Source: Phoenix dactylifera
Lineage: Eukaryota; Streptophyta; Magnoliopsida; Arecales; Arecaceae
Length of the DNA: 64,000 bases
Assembly: GCF_009389715.1 (NCBI RefSeq)
Contig: NC_052399.1
Span: 21,731,646-21,795,645 of the forward strand
Reading direction: 5' to 3'
Shown: positions 1 through 13,043 of the stretch, piece after piece
Position numbering within the stretch: the first letter of the stretch is position 1
Layout of the letters: every line of letters begins with the position of its first letter
Notes under the pieces: generated by a model
Database searches by the model: none
What the model saw: the letters and a program-made list of their open reading frames with translations, nothing else
What the model was told of the DNA's origin: nothing
Program-made: the position numbers and the translations under genes

Positions 1-419
1 CTTTAACATGTATTTGGTAAACAAACTGAAAAAGTACTTTTGTATAACAAAATGACCATAAAGGACATTACTAGTACTATACAACAGAGCATAATAAAAT
101 ATAATAGGTATTAATATATAAAAATATGATATAGTATAATATTAATGTAATGTAATATAATATTATTATAATATAGTACTATAACATTATGTACTATAGA
201 ATAATAATTTAATATAATATTAAATTATTTAACATAACATATCAATGTATTATGATATAATGTAATATAATATTATATTTATAGTATAATACAATAATAA
301 ATGTATAAAATATTATAATTATTAGTATAAATTCATTTTTCATCCTTCTGATGACCATTTATCTCTCTAACAAATTTTCTACCTAGGTGATAAAATTGGT
401 TAAATAATTACTAATATTT
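1..419. other. AT-rich intergenic DNA
   Basis: This stretch is very AT-rich, with many short TATAATAT-like runs. I see no coding frame, splice pattern or terminal repeat that would identify it. Confidence 0.6.
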
Positions 420-835
420 TTGTTTATTTATTTATTTATTTATGTATTTATTTATTATCTTATCTTATTTATTTATTTATTCATTCATTCATTTATATAC
501 ATATTTATTTATGCATTTATTTATTTATTTATTTATTTCTTTTCTTTTCTTTTTCTTTCCTTTTCTTTTCTTTTTCTTCTCTTTTTTTTTTCTTTCCTTT
601 TCTTCTTTTTCTTTTCTTTTCTTTTCTTTTTCTTCTTCTCCTTATTTATGCATTTATTTATTTATTTTTCCTTTTTTTCTTTTCTTTTTCTTTCATTCTC
701 TCTTTTTTCTTTCCTTTTCTCCCTTTTTTTTTTCTTTCCTTTTTCCTTTCTTTTTTCTTTCCTTTTTCCTTTCTTTTTTCTTCTCTTCTTCTCCTTCCTT
801 CCTCCCTTCCCTTCTTCTTTTTTCTTCTCCTCCCG
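420..835. repeat. Low-complexity TTTA and TTTTC tract
   Basis: The first part is built from TTTA-like tetramers. It grades into a nearly pure pyrimidine TTTTC/TCTTT tract. Long open frames here (Phe/Leu/Tyr-rich on plus, Lys/Arg/Glu-rich on minus) result from base composition and are not called as genes. Such an asymmetric homopurine/homopyrimidine tract can adopt unusual DNA structure, which is inference. Confidence 0.8.
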
Positions 836-1025
836 CATGGCCAGCAGCGCCGGAAGGAGCCCGGGCCATGGCGGCCGCGGGAGGGGGTCGGCACTTTCGG
901 CGGAAGGGAGCCGAGGCGGCTCGCCCGCCACCACCGCGGGTGCATGTCGCCGCGGGCGGACGCCGCCGCCCAAAAGAGCACCCCATGGCCGGCTGCCATG
1001 GGAGCTTCGCTGCCGCCCAAAATTT
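836..1025. other. Isolated CpG-rich patch
   Basis: About 190 bp of strongly GC- and CpG-rich DNA sits between AT-rich flanks. It stays open on both strands (for example a Gly/Arg/Pro-rich plus frame running out of the pyrimidine tract) but encodes no domain I recognise. It may be a captured gene fragment inside a transposon or a piece of a GC-rich repeat. Function is unknown. Confidence 0.5.
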
Positions 1026-1345
1026 TGGTTGAGTATCTACTTTCTTAGAAAAGTTTTGTAAAATATCTGTTATGCTCTTAATAAAGAAAAAATTTTTATC
1101 CCTTCGTTCTAAAATTTTAAGAATATTTTTAGAAAAAAACTATCCTAATTTCTAGACGATGGAAACTGGACCTTTCTATGTCCCACATTATTTTTTTTAT
1201 AAAAATGAGAATTTTATTCTCATAAAAAGTTTACTTTTTTATTTTTTTAAAAAAACTCTAACTATCCCTCCATTTTTCCATTAACCTCACTTTTCTCTTT
1301 TTTTCTTTTTTTTTTTCCACCGCAAACCAAACGTCCTCACAGGAA
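1026..1345. mobile_element. Possible degenerate Tourist-like MITE end
   Basis: The right end carries a poly-pyrimidine run followed by CCGCAAACCAAACGTCC. This closely resembles the right terminus of the well-formed Tourist-like MITE ending at 14811 (TGCGAACCAAACGAGCCC). A left terminus is only hinted at by TTTTGGTT near 1024, and no clean TAA target duplication is visible. The call rests on one end and is weak. Confidence 0.25.
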
Positions 1346-1651
1346 GTGCTCGCCGAGTATTTTGAGCATCTCCGCGGCGTGTAAGTTACTTTACCATTCA
1401 TTTTCTTGGCGAGTTTTGGACTCTCATTGCTCATTATAAAAAAAATTATATACTATTCTATCTGCTGTTCCTGGAACATATGCACTGAATCATTCGAGTG
1501 TGAACCAGGAGACTTTAAACTTGCGAGGGGTGGGGAAAGTTACGCACCATGGAGCAGCGGACCCGGTCGCCAGTTAACCATTGGATGTAATCATGTAATT
1601 CTGAAGCACAGAGCAACAAAGTCCAGCTGACCCAAAACCCACGGCCTTCTA

Positions 1652-1718
1652 AACTTTCTTCCAAGTTTGACGGCAAAACGCCCGCTCAACTTTCTTCAAG
1701 TCTGAAGACGGAACGCCC
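1652..1718 (+). repeat. Two-copy promoter repeat upstream of chitinase
   Basis: Two imperfect direct copies of about 32 bp (1652-1683 and 1688-1718) begin AACTTTCTTC and end in an ACGCCC block. They lie about 40-100 bp upstream of the TATA box. The first copy contains a TTGAC core and a TGACC lies just upstream at about 1628, so WRKY-type binding is conceivable. That is inference from the motif only. Confidence 0.5.
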
Positions 1719-1754
1719 CTTGGAACGGGTAGGCTTATGGGTGCAGGTGCTTCC

Positions 1755-1762
1755 TATAAAAA
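1755..1762 (+). promoter_or_regulatory. TATA box of the chitinase gene
   Basis: TATAAAAA lies 56-63 bp upstream of the first ATG (1818). That spacing fits a transcription start near 1785-1790 and a short leader. Confidence 0.65.
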
Positions 1763-1769
1763 GGGCTAG

Positions 1770-2710
<941 letters not shown>

Positions 2711-3156
2711 ATTGCTCGTTAATTCTACGATATCTAGCTAATTTGTGTTACCCTCTCTTTCCGCTCTACGTAAATAAATATGAGAGGATGGTTTTGAACT
2801 TTTGGCCTTAAGTAACAGCATCATGTATTAGAATAAACGGTTTCTTGATTACATGCATGAAGAAGTTCCTCCATTTTAGCAACATTTTCGCGTCTTCATT
2901 GGTGAGCATCAAGACATTCGACCGAATATTGGACCTTGTGATGAACTCCAGTTTAATTCAGCCTTTCAGGTTAATTATAAGCCTGAAACGAAGCTGTGAT
3001 TAATAATAATCATCATTTTTTTCTTTTTTTTTTTTTTGGAAAAGAGAGAGAGGAGTAACAAAATCTGGAAGCACAAGCTAGCTAGCTCATAATTCGGGAG
3101 CAGTGCTAACATGGTGATTAATAATCTTTTTTTTTTCCAATAATATCCTGCCACAT
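2711..3156. other. Intergenic DNA after chitinase
   Basis: This contains the chitinase 3' flank with AATAAA at 2773 and then AT-rich DNA with homopolymer T runs. No gene or element is recognised. Confidence 0.5.
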
Positions 3157-3255
3157 CAGCCCAAGCAATAATGCACTGGGCTTAATTAATAAATAAGAGA
3201 ATTTACTTTCGCTACACGTCAGCCCATGAAGTAACGCACTGGGCTCGGAAGCCCA
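3157..3255 (+). promoter_or_regulatory. Cluster of site II (TGGGCY) elements before HDA19-like gene
   Basis: Five TGGGCT or AGCCCA motifs occur at about 3158, 3177, 3221, 3240 and 3250. The first four form two imperfect direct repeats (a CAGCCCA half followed by CACTGGGCT). Site II elements are known TCP-factor sites common in promoters of plant housekeeping genes. Here they lie about 330-430 bp upstream of the deacetylase ATG, next to a GA-rich leader. The regulatory role is inference. Confidence 0.5.
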
Positions 3256-3584
3256 GACGAGCAATCTAGTATCTTCGCTTGCGACAGAAAGAAAGAAAGT
3301 AAAAAAAAAAAAAAAAGGGAGAGAGAACGAATTCTCTTCTCAGCGCCGCCCGCCCGTTGAGAATCTCCCGTTGCTTCCCCTCCAACAAATCGGTCGCCGA
3401 CTTCTCCTTTCTTTGAAGCAAGCCCGATTAGGGTTTCCAGAAAGAGAAAAAGGGAGCTCCAGAAAGAGAGAGGGAGAGAGAAAGGGGGGCATTCTTCTCC
3501 GATTAGGGCTTCCAAGGAGAGAAAAATCGGGAGCAAGGACAGAGCATCAGTCTCGTCGGCGGCGGCGTTGGCGGCGGTGGTCAC

Positions 3585-6500
3585 ATGGAAACTGGGGGAA
3601 ACTCGTTGCCGTCGGTGGGGACGGACGGGACGAAGCGGAAGGTGTGCTACTTCTACGACCCGGAGGTCGGGAACTACTACTACGGGCAGGGGCACCCGAT
3701 GAAGCCCCACCGGATCCGGATGACCCACTCCCTCCTCGCCCACTATGGCCTCCTCCACCACATGCAGGTCCTCAAGCCCCACCCGGCCCGCGAACGCGAC
3801 CTCTGCCGCTTCCACGCCGACGACTACATCGTCTTTCTGAGATCGATCACGCCGGAGACGCAGCAGGACCAGATCCGCGCCCTCAAGCGCTTCAACGTCG
3901 GCGAGGACTGCCCCGTCTTCGACGGCCTTTACAGTTTCTGCCAGACGTACGCCGGTGGCTCTGTCGGCGGTGCCATCAAGCTCAACCATGGACACGACAT
4001 TGCCGTCAACTGGGCCGGCGGACTCCATCACGCCAAGAAGTGCGAGGCCTCTGGGTTCTGCTATGTCAATGACATCGTTCTGTCCATCCTCGAGCTCCTC
4101 AAGAGGCATGAGGTACGCTTCTCACTTTCCTTTTTTTTAGAGTTTTTTCTTTTTTCTTGGGGGGCTTGGTTTGTATTAAAGTTTTTTATTGTTCCCTTTT
4201 CTTTGGGTGGATTGATAGATTGATTGTCTAAGAGAAATAGTGTAGAGTATGGCTATGCCAGGGCTCATGTTACTCTTTATTTGGAAAACACAAAAGAAAA
4301 GAATGGTTATTGAAGAGTTTTCCTACCTCTATCTGTGTTGATATGGCTAGAGTTCTGAGAAATAGTAAATGGTATGGCTATGCTGAAGCCTCGGTGGAGT
4401 AAACTTAGTTGGAAACACAAAAAATTGGTTCTTGAAAGCTTTTCAGCCTCCTCTGATGTTGATATGTCTAGATCCAGCGGCTATTTTTTTTATTTGAATA
4501 ATATACCAAATTCAAATTTTCTTTGTGATAAATCTGAAAGTTTTTCATGGACGCACATTTGGCCAATTTGTCATCCTGTGTATGTATGAAAGAAAATTTG
4601 GTTTTTGGCAAGGCTTATTGTCATATTTTCTTGATGCTGAGCATATCTGAGAAGAAGATTGTTTTGATTGTTCATTTCATCACATAATAATAATGGTGAT
4701 ACTGGTCTGGATAGATAAGATGCATCTCATTGTTTTGGTGACATCTTTCTTTTCTTCTGGCTTTGTTGCTGACCCTGAAAAGATTAGGTAAGATTTATGG
4801 GTTATAAGTTTTGTATTTAGACTGAAAAATAAAGATTCGGATCTCTGTTTATCTCTAGAATGCGTGTTTGATGCCTTTTTGTTTTTGTAGTTCGTTTGCT
4901 ATGCATTGGATTTGATGCCAAAGCAAATACTGGTAGATGTAGAATAGCGAAAATTAAAAAAAAATAAAAATGATAAAAGGAGCTAGGAGGATTGTGGGAT
5001 AAACAACTGCAAAGCTAATCAAGTTCAAGAAGCATCATAAAGTAAAAAAAATGTCAAATATTCAGGTGAATGAATCCCTAAGGAGTGGTTGTAAGAATTG
5101 ATATTTCAAATGGTAGAAATCTCCAAAAGGGAACAAATGAAGGGTCGGAGTTTTAGACGTAGATAACAACAGTGAAGGATGTTAGTAATCGGGGCCAGGA
5201 AAGTGATATTAGAGACACTACAGTGAAACAGTTATCCATTCAATCTCACACATTTAAAATGAAACCCTACACATATACAACTAACTAGGGCCATAGCATC
5301 CTCAAAGGATCTGTTTAGATATGGAAATGTTGGTAGTGTTCGCTAGCCATTTGTGATGTGGGGATTCACCACTTAGCATTTCACGGGTTGGTTAAACCTA
5401 GCAAAACAGTTAATCTGCTCTACTCTGTTTGACTAAATCATAGTGGTGAAATACTATGATGGAGTAAATCTAATTATTTTTTAAATCAAATTTGACCATA
5501 AGGAAAGAAAAATAGTGCAGAGATGAGAATTAAGGAGGACTGATGGGAGAGAGAGAATGAGAAGAACATAAAGATCCTATTTGTTTTTTAAGTTGATGAT
5601 TTTCATATTTGAACACAAATATTTTGAAGTCGGAAAAAAATAAGAAGATTAGGGAAAAAAAAAAAGAAAACGGGAAATACAGGAGAAGTAGATAAATAAT
5701 TGGAGAAGAAAGTGCAAAGGGAAACATGAGTGTTCTTTTCTATTGGAAAAAAATGTCATTAATATTTAGCAAAATACAAGTCTGAGTTTAAAGAATTACT
5801 ATCTGCATACATGAGTTCATATTGCAACTAATAGGGCTTGTTTGCAGTAGGCTTTGCTCTTTCCTTAAAATGCTTGGCCAGGTATCTTTAACCAATTATT
5901 AAAGCTTTGACATCATGTTGATGTCCAATTTATTAAATTTTGCTCAAATTCCTATCTTAGATATCTGCTATTAGTGATGCACTCCATAGCTGATCCCTTT
6001 CTAATTTTAAGAAGGCTTGGATGATATTGATGTAATGACATTGTTCATGATTCATGAAGACAAATCTAAATATGTATCCCTCCCTTTACCATCTTACAGA
6101 GCAACCCACGACCTCATAAACTTTCTTAAAAGTATCTTTAGTATTTCATTTTAAGATAAGCTCAATTTCATGTAAATAGTAGTTTAACTAATAACGAATG
6201 ACATAAGTCCCTTTTTTGAATCTGTTAAACTGTTCTTAAGTTAAATCAATTTGAATATGATTATAAAACTATAACTTACCTAACCTGTACCTCATCTTAG
6301 CCCTAGATGCATTTTACCTAGGCTATTTATCTTCAGAATCTTTGGTTATGCTCTTTTAAGTAGGGGAAAGAGCTAAAACTTCATTTTGACTATAGTATAA
6401 TCAATAATGAAACTGATGGAATAAAACCACTGACCAAGCACATTTTTAAATCCTCATGCCATGTCGTCCAATAGTGAGTCAAATCACATACTCTGCAGCT

Positions 6501-9500
6501 TTATAAAAATCATTATTCTCTTTGTTGATCTAATAGTGTCCTGACAGAACTTTTGCAAAGAGACATAAAAGACTCTTTCAGTTCCTCATGCCATGCTCTT
6601 TTAACTTCAAATGTTATAATTAAGTGATAAGTTACAATCATTTGGCTATATTTGTTTTTCACTAATATTATATGACACATCTGTGCGATTTCAGTTCTCA
6701 CTATTTGGTATTTCTGTTGCATTTTGTGTTATGTATATCTTCCTGACCATTTTACAGCGTGTATTGTATGTGGACATTGATATCCACCATGGAGATGGTG
6801 TTGAGGAGGCTTTCTATACAACAGACAGAGTAATGACTGTTTCTTTTCATAAATTTGGGGATTACTTTCCTGGAACGGGAGACATACGTGATACTGGATA
6901 TGCAAAAGGAAAATATTACTCTCTAAATGTTCCACTGGATGATGGCATTGATGATGAGAGCTACCAATCTCTATTCAAACCAATAATAGGAAAAGTGATG
7001 GAAGTTTTCCGGCCTGGTGCTGTGGTGCTTCAGTGTGGTGCTGACTCGTTATCTGGAGACCGCTTGGGTTGTTTTAATCTTTCCATCAAAGGCCATGCAG
7101 AGTGTGTGAGATTTATGAGATCCTTCAATGTGCCAGTGCTGCTGCTGGGTGGTGGAGGATACACCATTCGGAATGTTGCACGCTGTTGGTGCTACGAGGT
7201 ATTTATTCAACACTAATTTTCTAAATTGTTAAAGATTACTGGACCATCTTGTACATGTACTGCACTTCAAGTTCCCAACTGTTGTTAGTTTCTATGATCA
7301 AGTTAATCTTTTGTCGGCAACACCTTTAAATTTTATCATTGTTATAGCATTACCATTTTTTGTTACTTTACCTTCATAATAACATGTTTTTGTTATAGTA
7401 ATAACATTTTTTGTTAAACATATTGGCACTCGCACTCATTCTCTTCTTTGAAAAAGGTTGTAGCACCTACTGGATGTAACACTGCAGTTATGCAGTTCTC
7501 ATTCTTCCTCTCTTTGTTTATTTTAAAGATTCTGTAAATTCATTTCTATAATCAAGATACCTGGAACTCAAAACAGATTTCTGTTTAATCTTTGTATCTT
7601 TATTCGAAGACTGGACTTTTATTTCTTAATTTGGTTGCTCTAATTTCCTTTTCCTTTTTAAATCATTTTGGAATAGGATATACACTTCTTGACATTGTTA
7701 GGAAATTGTTGGATATTCTTTTCATGTACTTTTCCAAACATGTTTTTCTTTTTAGACCTGATTAACGAATAAAACTCTATCTTGACCAATCAGGTCTTAC
7801 TCAATGGCTTTTGCAGCCGTTCATCTTTAATGGGCTCTTATCATATTACCTTTGAGTTTGCTATAATGGCAGGTTTCACCATTATTTCTATTTTTATCTC
7901 TCTTTACCCCCTTCTTTTGTTAAATCTTTTGAGCAGACAGGAGTTGCACTTGGTATCGAGATTGATGACAAGATGCCTCAACATGAATATTATGAGTATT
8001 TTGGTCCAGACTATACACTTCATGTTGCACCAAGTAATATGGAGAATAAAAATACACGCCAGCAATTGGATGAAATAAGAGCAAAGCTTTTAGATAATCT
8101 TTCAAAGCTCCGGCATGCTCCCAGTGTCCAATTTCAGGAACGACCACCAGATGCGGAATTTCCAGAGGTACCAATATCTTATCTGTTGAGCCTTTCCATA
8201 GATTGTTGGTCAGTCATATAATTCTTTCTCGTTCACATGTTTTTGTCTACCTCAAGCCCTCCTTATAGCAATCTATCTATTATTAGCATCTTTTTCACTC
8301 ACAGGTTGTAATTTCAGCTAAAAACGTATAGTTGTTTGTTAGCTCATAGCATGTATAAGCATTTCTCTGTGCATTGAAAAGTGCACGGATAAAATTTTAC
8401 ACTTGCCTCTCAAAGTAAAGGACCCAGTAATTTTTGCTAAACAAGAGGACTAAATATCGTGACATATTTATGTTTCCTTGTACAAATTATAATGTTCATA
8501 TAAAAGTTTATGTATCAACTTATAAAAGTTAAAAATGTTCAATTTCTTTAAGAAAATTAAAATGACTTATTTTTTCCCTGTGATTTACTATTTGTTTGAA
8601 AGTTGCAGTCTTCAGAAAAGTCATTATTACATTCAGGAACTAATCTCTTTTAAGGAATTCCCATCTCTTATTACTCACTATATAACTTCAGTTAGTTTTT
8701 TGAAAGACAAACTGACGGCCATGGATAACATTTGGGGAAAAAATGTTCTCCAAACAAGGAAGATAAGAGGTTTGCTGGATGTATATGGCTGTAATGACAA
8801 TGATTGATGCCATTTTTATTGTGCTTGATAGAGTTTTCACAACCTTTGGAGGCATATGGTGGTGGACTTAATGCTTTAAGTCTTGTTTCTTAAACTTATT
8901 AAAAGGGTTTGCTATATTTTTTGAATGCATCAAATTATTCTTGGCTGGTTTTAGATATCATTAGTAGATGTAGAAGATGCGCTGGGCTAGGTTGCATCTT
9001 GCATTCCCTATTCCATTCTTGTAAACTTAATTGTGACCATTTTTGTGCTTTCTTTGTCTCTCATTGTGCTTGAGTTCTCCTATTTTTCTACTATTTCCTT
9101 TGTCGACTGCTTTTTATGTACGTGTCGAAAGGGCACGTTCCAGTAATGACATAATGACATCTATAAATGATTAAGTTGGCTCCCATGCACTTTTGATATG
9201 TTCAGCCAGATGAAGATTTAGAGGATCCAGATGAAAGACATGATCTTGATTCTGATATGGAAATAGACGATCAGAAGCTACCTGATGAGTCATCTCGGTA
9301 CTCATCTTCTGCACCCCATTCTCTTTTTATGTTGTTATCACACATTTTTTTGCTGATAGACTGTGTTTGCCTCATAGGAAACCTCCTTCAAACAGTATTC
9401 AGAACGGAAGAATCAAGAGGGAGAACATTGAAAATGAGCTAAAAGATCAGGTATCCTTTTGTTCAACTGTACTTTTGCCACATTCATATGGCTTATTACT

Positions 9501-11921
9501 TGATAATGCTTTTAATGTGCGATTTTTGTCATCGATGTTGGTTTGCTCCTTATGGGCTTTGAAGGACCAATTTCATTGTTATATTTTTCAATTAGGAAAG
9601 ATTTGAAATTATATTGAGAATTTGTTCTTTTCTACAGAAGAATTCGGTGCGATTATAACTTGCAGTTCGACTTCCTTAATGTAACCTAATGATCCTGGTT
9701 GTAATTGTCCATCCCCCTTTTGAAGCCGCTGCAAGGTTTCATAGCATTTGATTTTCCTTTTTTTTGCCACAGTAAACCTTTAAACTGTTGAAACAATTTT
9801 ATGGATTTCTTCCACCCTTCTGTCTCTCTCTCTCTCTTTCTTCCTTGCTTGCTTGCTGGAGCAAGGGCTGGTTGAATCCAGGTTCCTTGTACCAAAACAA
9901 GATACTTCAAGTCTTTACCAAGTCAGCCAGTTGGCATTCTCTTCTTCCATTCTTCCATGTAATTGCTGTGAAGCTCGATTTATAGATTTGTGATACACTA
10001 ATGAAGATCAGATGCATTGTCAGGCCAAGTTGTTCCTTTAGTTAACATATGTGCAAACTATAGTATTATATGAAATTTTAATGGCCCACAGCTAGCGCAC
10101 TCAACTTTTCTTATTTCTTCACAATCGAGTCTTGAGCTAACTACGTCATTTTTTCATCCTTATTTTGTTGTGGGCTATGTAAGTGTTTCAAGGTTCTTTG
10201 TGAAACTATTGGTAAGGCCCAAACAGGTTCTAGCAATATTGATCGGTTGTGTATATCAAACACAAATTTGAGCGGTAAAGAATTGGACTGACATCTTGAT
10301 GCCAATGTTTCTGTTTGTACGATTTGTGTCATGGAAGATTACTTTTCATGATAGACAATAGACAAGTGAGCATTTGAATGCAAAAAATGGTTCAAACCTT
10401 TTCATTAAACCATGATATGCACAGATGATAATTAACATAGATTTTGTATATTATTATCCTTTTGAATCAAGATATGGTCAACACTCAGCAGATGACTTGG
10501 ATGGAGGCCTTGCAAACTTGTTCTTCTTAAGGTGCTATTTGATCCCCTCCAATTGGCCCGACCTGGCAGCTGTTGTTGTAGTGAGTACTGTTGCTTTTAT
10601 TGTTCGGTAATCTGCAAATCGACTTTAGTGTAGCATAAGGAGTTGCTTTTGGAATAGGATGTTTTAAGTATGTGGGTCAAGGTTTCCATGACCTATAAGA
10701 TGGTAATGGTCAATAGATCTATTGTGATTTTGGCCAGAGAGACTGGAGGAGGTTACTTGACTGGTATCATGGGAGTGGAGAATAGTAAGAGTTGCGGGTG
10801 GATGGAACTTGTCTTGTTTCCATCCTTGTGATGGCTAAAATTTGATTGTCCTTGCATGGGGTGTATCGCTTCAATGTATATCATGGTTCAATGCTGCCTC
10901 AGTGCAACCAGGTATACTCAAGGCATGCCAGTTTTTCACATGAATCAGACTGTTTTATTCCATGATCTGAATGAGTTTTATGATTGGAACTCAACCTGTC
11001 ATTAACTCTATGCAACTCTAACATTATATTTCTGACCATTGCTAATGGATGGGTAAAGAATCCTTTTAAGTTCGAAATAAGAGCTGGATTCTTTTTCAAA
11101 ATGAGAGGAAAAGGTGGAAATCATTGGTCCAATGATTTGTATCAAAATGACAGCTGGATTCTCTTCAAGATGAGAACAACTGATGGTCTACAATGTTTTG
11201 CTTTTCTTTTTCTTTTTCCTTTTGTTCTCAACACTAGTTCAAACTTAGTTAACATTTATTATGAATTATGCATGTAAAGATAGGCAGTTACCACTCTCTT
11301 CAGATGTTTAATGGAGCCCGCCATCTAAACTCGGAACAAAATATTATTGTCATAACCAGAACTCTCAAATATAATTTACAAAATTAGAACTGTATAAGAA
11401 TCAAATGTTAGCTTAGAGACGGAAAATATTATTTTCAATTTTCAAAAGTATGCAATGTGTGGGAACAGTTGGTTGCTGGAAGGATGGTTCTCGGATATCT
11501 TGCAGATTATCTTTTCAAATTAGTTAGACTGCAGAAACAATACTATATAGGAATTGAAAGTTGCTATGGATGTGCAATCCATTTATATATCATTTATGTT
11601 TTTCCTTCATCTTTTTCCTTAGTTTTCAATTTCTAAATCATGCAGGAACCTCACAAAGTTGCTGCAGACCATGCCAATTGTGCGGAGCCTATGGCCGAGG
11701 AGATCTCATCCTCTAAGGTGACTATAATAAACCTAACTGAAAGCAGATTATTTTACAAAATGATGCTTGTGCTCATTTCAGTCAATGTTCTCCTTATTGT
11801 CACGTACCAGGCTTCAGACATTGGCCCCATGGCAATAGATGAACAAAGCAATGTAAAGGCTGAACAGGATAACACAAACAAGTTGGCCGATGCGTCCGCT
11901 TTGATGTACCAGAAATCCTGA
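3585..11921 (+). CDS. HDA19: Class I (RPD3-type) histone deacetylase, HDA19-like
   Basis: This is a nuclear Zn-dependent deacetylase that removes acetyl groups from histone lysines within co-repressor complexes. Seven exons fit GT-AG rules: 3585-4112, 6758-7198, 7937-8167, 9206-9297, 9378-9450, 11646-11717 and 11811-11921. They give 515 aa, close to Arabidopsis HDA19 (501 aa). Exon 1 starts [10 protein letters not shown] and continues [20 protein letters not shown]. Active-site residues are all visible: GGLHHAKK (His pair), DIDIHHGDG (Asp and His zinc ligands), [12 protein letters not shown] (Asp) and GGGGYT (Tyr). The acidic tail ([12 protein letters not shown], then MEIDDQ) and Lys/Glu-rich C-terminus are typical of the variable HDA19 tail. 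Introns are 2645, 738, 1038, 80, 2195 and 93 nt. I see no disabling change, so the gene is probably functional. Confidence 0.95.
4113..6757 (+). other. Long first intron of the deacetylase gene
   Basis: The intron runs from GTACGC to TTTTACAG and is 2645 nt of AT-rich DNA. Apart from the diverged duplication near its start I see no gene or recognisable element in it. Confidence 0.8.
4232..4472 (+). repeat. Diverged tandem duplication in intron 1
   Basis: Two copies of about 125 bp (4232-4356 and 4357-about 4472) share GAGAAATAGT at the start, TATGGCTATGC, GGAAAACACAAAA-like stretches and TGTTGATATG(G/T)CTAG at the end. The copies differ by many substitutions and small indels, so the event is old. 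Confidence 0.6.
9451..11645 (+). other. Fifth intron of the deacetylase gene
   Basis: The intron starts GTATCC and ends ATGCAG (2195 nt). It holds scattered short open frames with no domain. I see no transposon termini in it. Confidence 0.75.
11718..11810 (+). other. In-frame, stop-free 93-nt last intron of HDA19-like gene
   Basis: The sequence starts GTGACT and ends GTACCAG, giving a canonical short plant intron between codon AAG and codon GCT. It is exactly 31 codons long, in phase 0 at both ends, with no stop. Retention would insert a hydrophobic stretch including [12 protein letters not shown] into the C-terminal tail. Removal restores an ordinary tail (EEISSSK then ASDIGPM). I chose the spliced form because the retained peptide is unlike any HDA19 tail. 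Confidence 0.65.
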
Positions 11922-12613
11922 ATGGAGACAGCGTCACGGAGTACTTGGTATATAAGAAGATGATTTTCTGTGCGTAGCCTTGAAAGGTTTCTATCATTGG
12001 ATTTATTTATGCTCACATATCTGATGTTCCATCATGTTAGAGTCACTGTCTTGAGAGCCTTCTCATAACGAATGAAACTAGAAAACTAATATTCACATCG
12101 GCTTTGTAATCTCAGTTGTACAGACAATTGAATGATCATTTGACCCTAGAATTCACCTCTTAAAAACGTTTTGTCTTTTCCTTTTCTTTCTTCTTTTCCT
12201 GAAAGCAGCAGAGTTGTGCTGAGGTATTGTCGAGGCAAAAGATCTGTAGCAGTTCATTCAAAATTTGTGGGTTTTGTGAGTTCCGCGAGCCTTTAAAGAC
12301 TCCAGGTAAGCAACGTGAACCAAAGTTACCGTAAATGGTCCATCTTGCTTATGCCTATTATACCAAAATTCATTGGCAAGTCTTCTTGTCCTTATGTAGC
12401 TATATGAGAGGGCTTGTAGGTGTGTGAGTTTCTGGAAGTTTGGTAACTAAAAGCACAGAAGGGCCGAGGGATTGTAGAAATGGTTAAAATGTGCAATAAA
12501 CATTTCATTATGATCGATGGAGAGTTTATCAGTCCTTGGATAAGACATATCTTGCTTTGCAAATAAACTAAAACATATTTTATATAATTAATCTATGAAG
12601 GAAGGTGTCATAT
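11922..12613 (+). other. 3' flank of the deacetylase gene
   Basis: This follows the stop codon. An AATAAA near 12495 could serve polyadenylation. Nothing else is recognised before the SINE. Confidence 0.4.
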
Positions 12614-12625
12614 ATAGTTTTCCTC

Positions 12626-12666
12626 ACTTTTTTCTTTTTCCTCTTTTTTTTTCCTTAAAGAAAAGG

Positions 12667-12697
<31 letters not shown>

Positions 12698-13043
12698 TGA
12701 GAACCTCTCCCGCATGGCAACCCCACACTGGGCCCTCTCCCATCGGGACATGTCTGATACGGATAGAAAGCATCTTTCTACCCCCTCGAAGGCAGAGGCA
12801 TACTTATGTTTCTCATACCCTTTTCACCTCGCGGGCGGTTCCACCTACGTGGCAACCTCCTCACGGGTGAGTACGTTATTCTGACGCCATCTTGGTACCA
12901 GCCGACCAGTAGTGCTTTTAGACTCCATGTCCAGGCGTGGGGCATCCGGTCCTTAAATTCAATCGACGTCTGCGTATTTCGATTTTGAAACCACTTGGTT
13001 GGAAGTAAACGCTTCGTTCCAACTGAGCTGCCACCTTAGTGGC
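12626..13043 (-). mobile_element. tRNA-like SINE, minus strand, with target duplication
   Basis: Read on the minus strand the element begins near 13043. Within its first 70 nt it shows GGCAGCTCAGTTGG (like the Pol III A box) and, about 32 nt later, GGTTTCAAAATCG (like a B box). It runs about 418 bp into a C-run and an A-rich tail. The 12-base sequence ATAGTTTTCCTC flanks both sides (12614-12625 and 13044-13055), as expected for a target-site duplication from L1-type retroposition. The short length, Pol III-like boxes at the 5' end, A-rich 3' end and TSD together support a SINE. I cannot name the family. Confidence 0.6.
12672..12697 (+). repeat. Run of 26 G
   Basis: An uninterrupted homopolymer of 26 G lies in the SINE near its 3' tail on the minus strand, where it is read as C. 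It can form G-quadruplex DNA on the plus strand. Its exact length is prone to sequencing error. Confidence 0.9.

Noticed and set aside
420-1061. Long open frames on both strands across the pyrimidine tract
   Set aside because: They come from low-complexity composition and have no ATG-led domain or splice support.
10425-10610. Open frame in the deacetylase fifth intron
   Set aside because: It has no deacetylase similarity, and the flanking exons join in frame without it.
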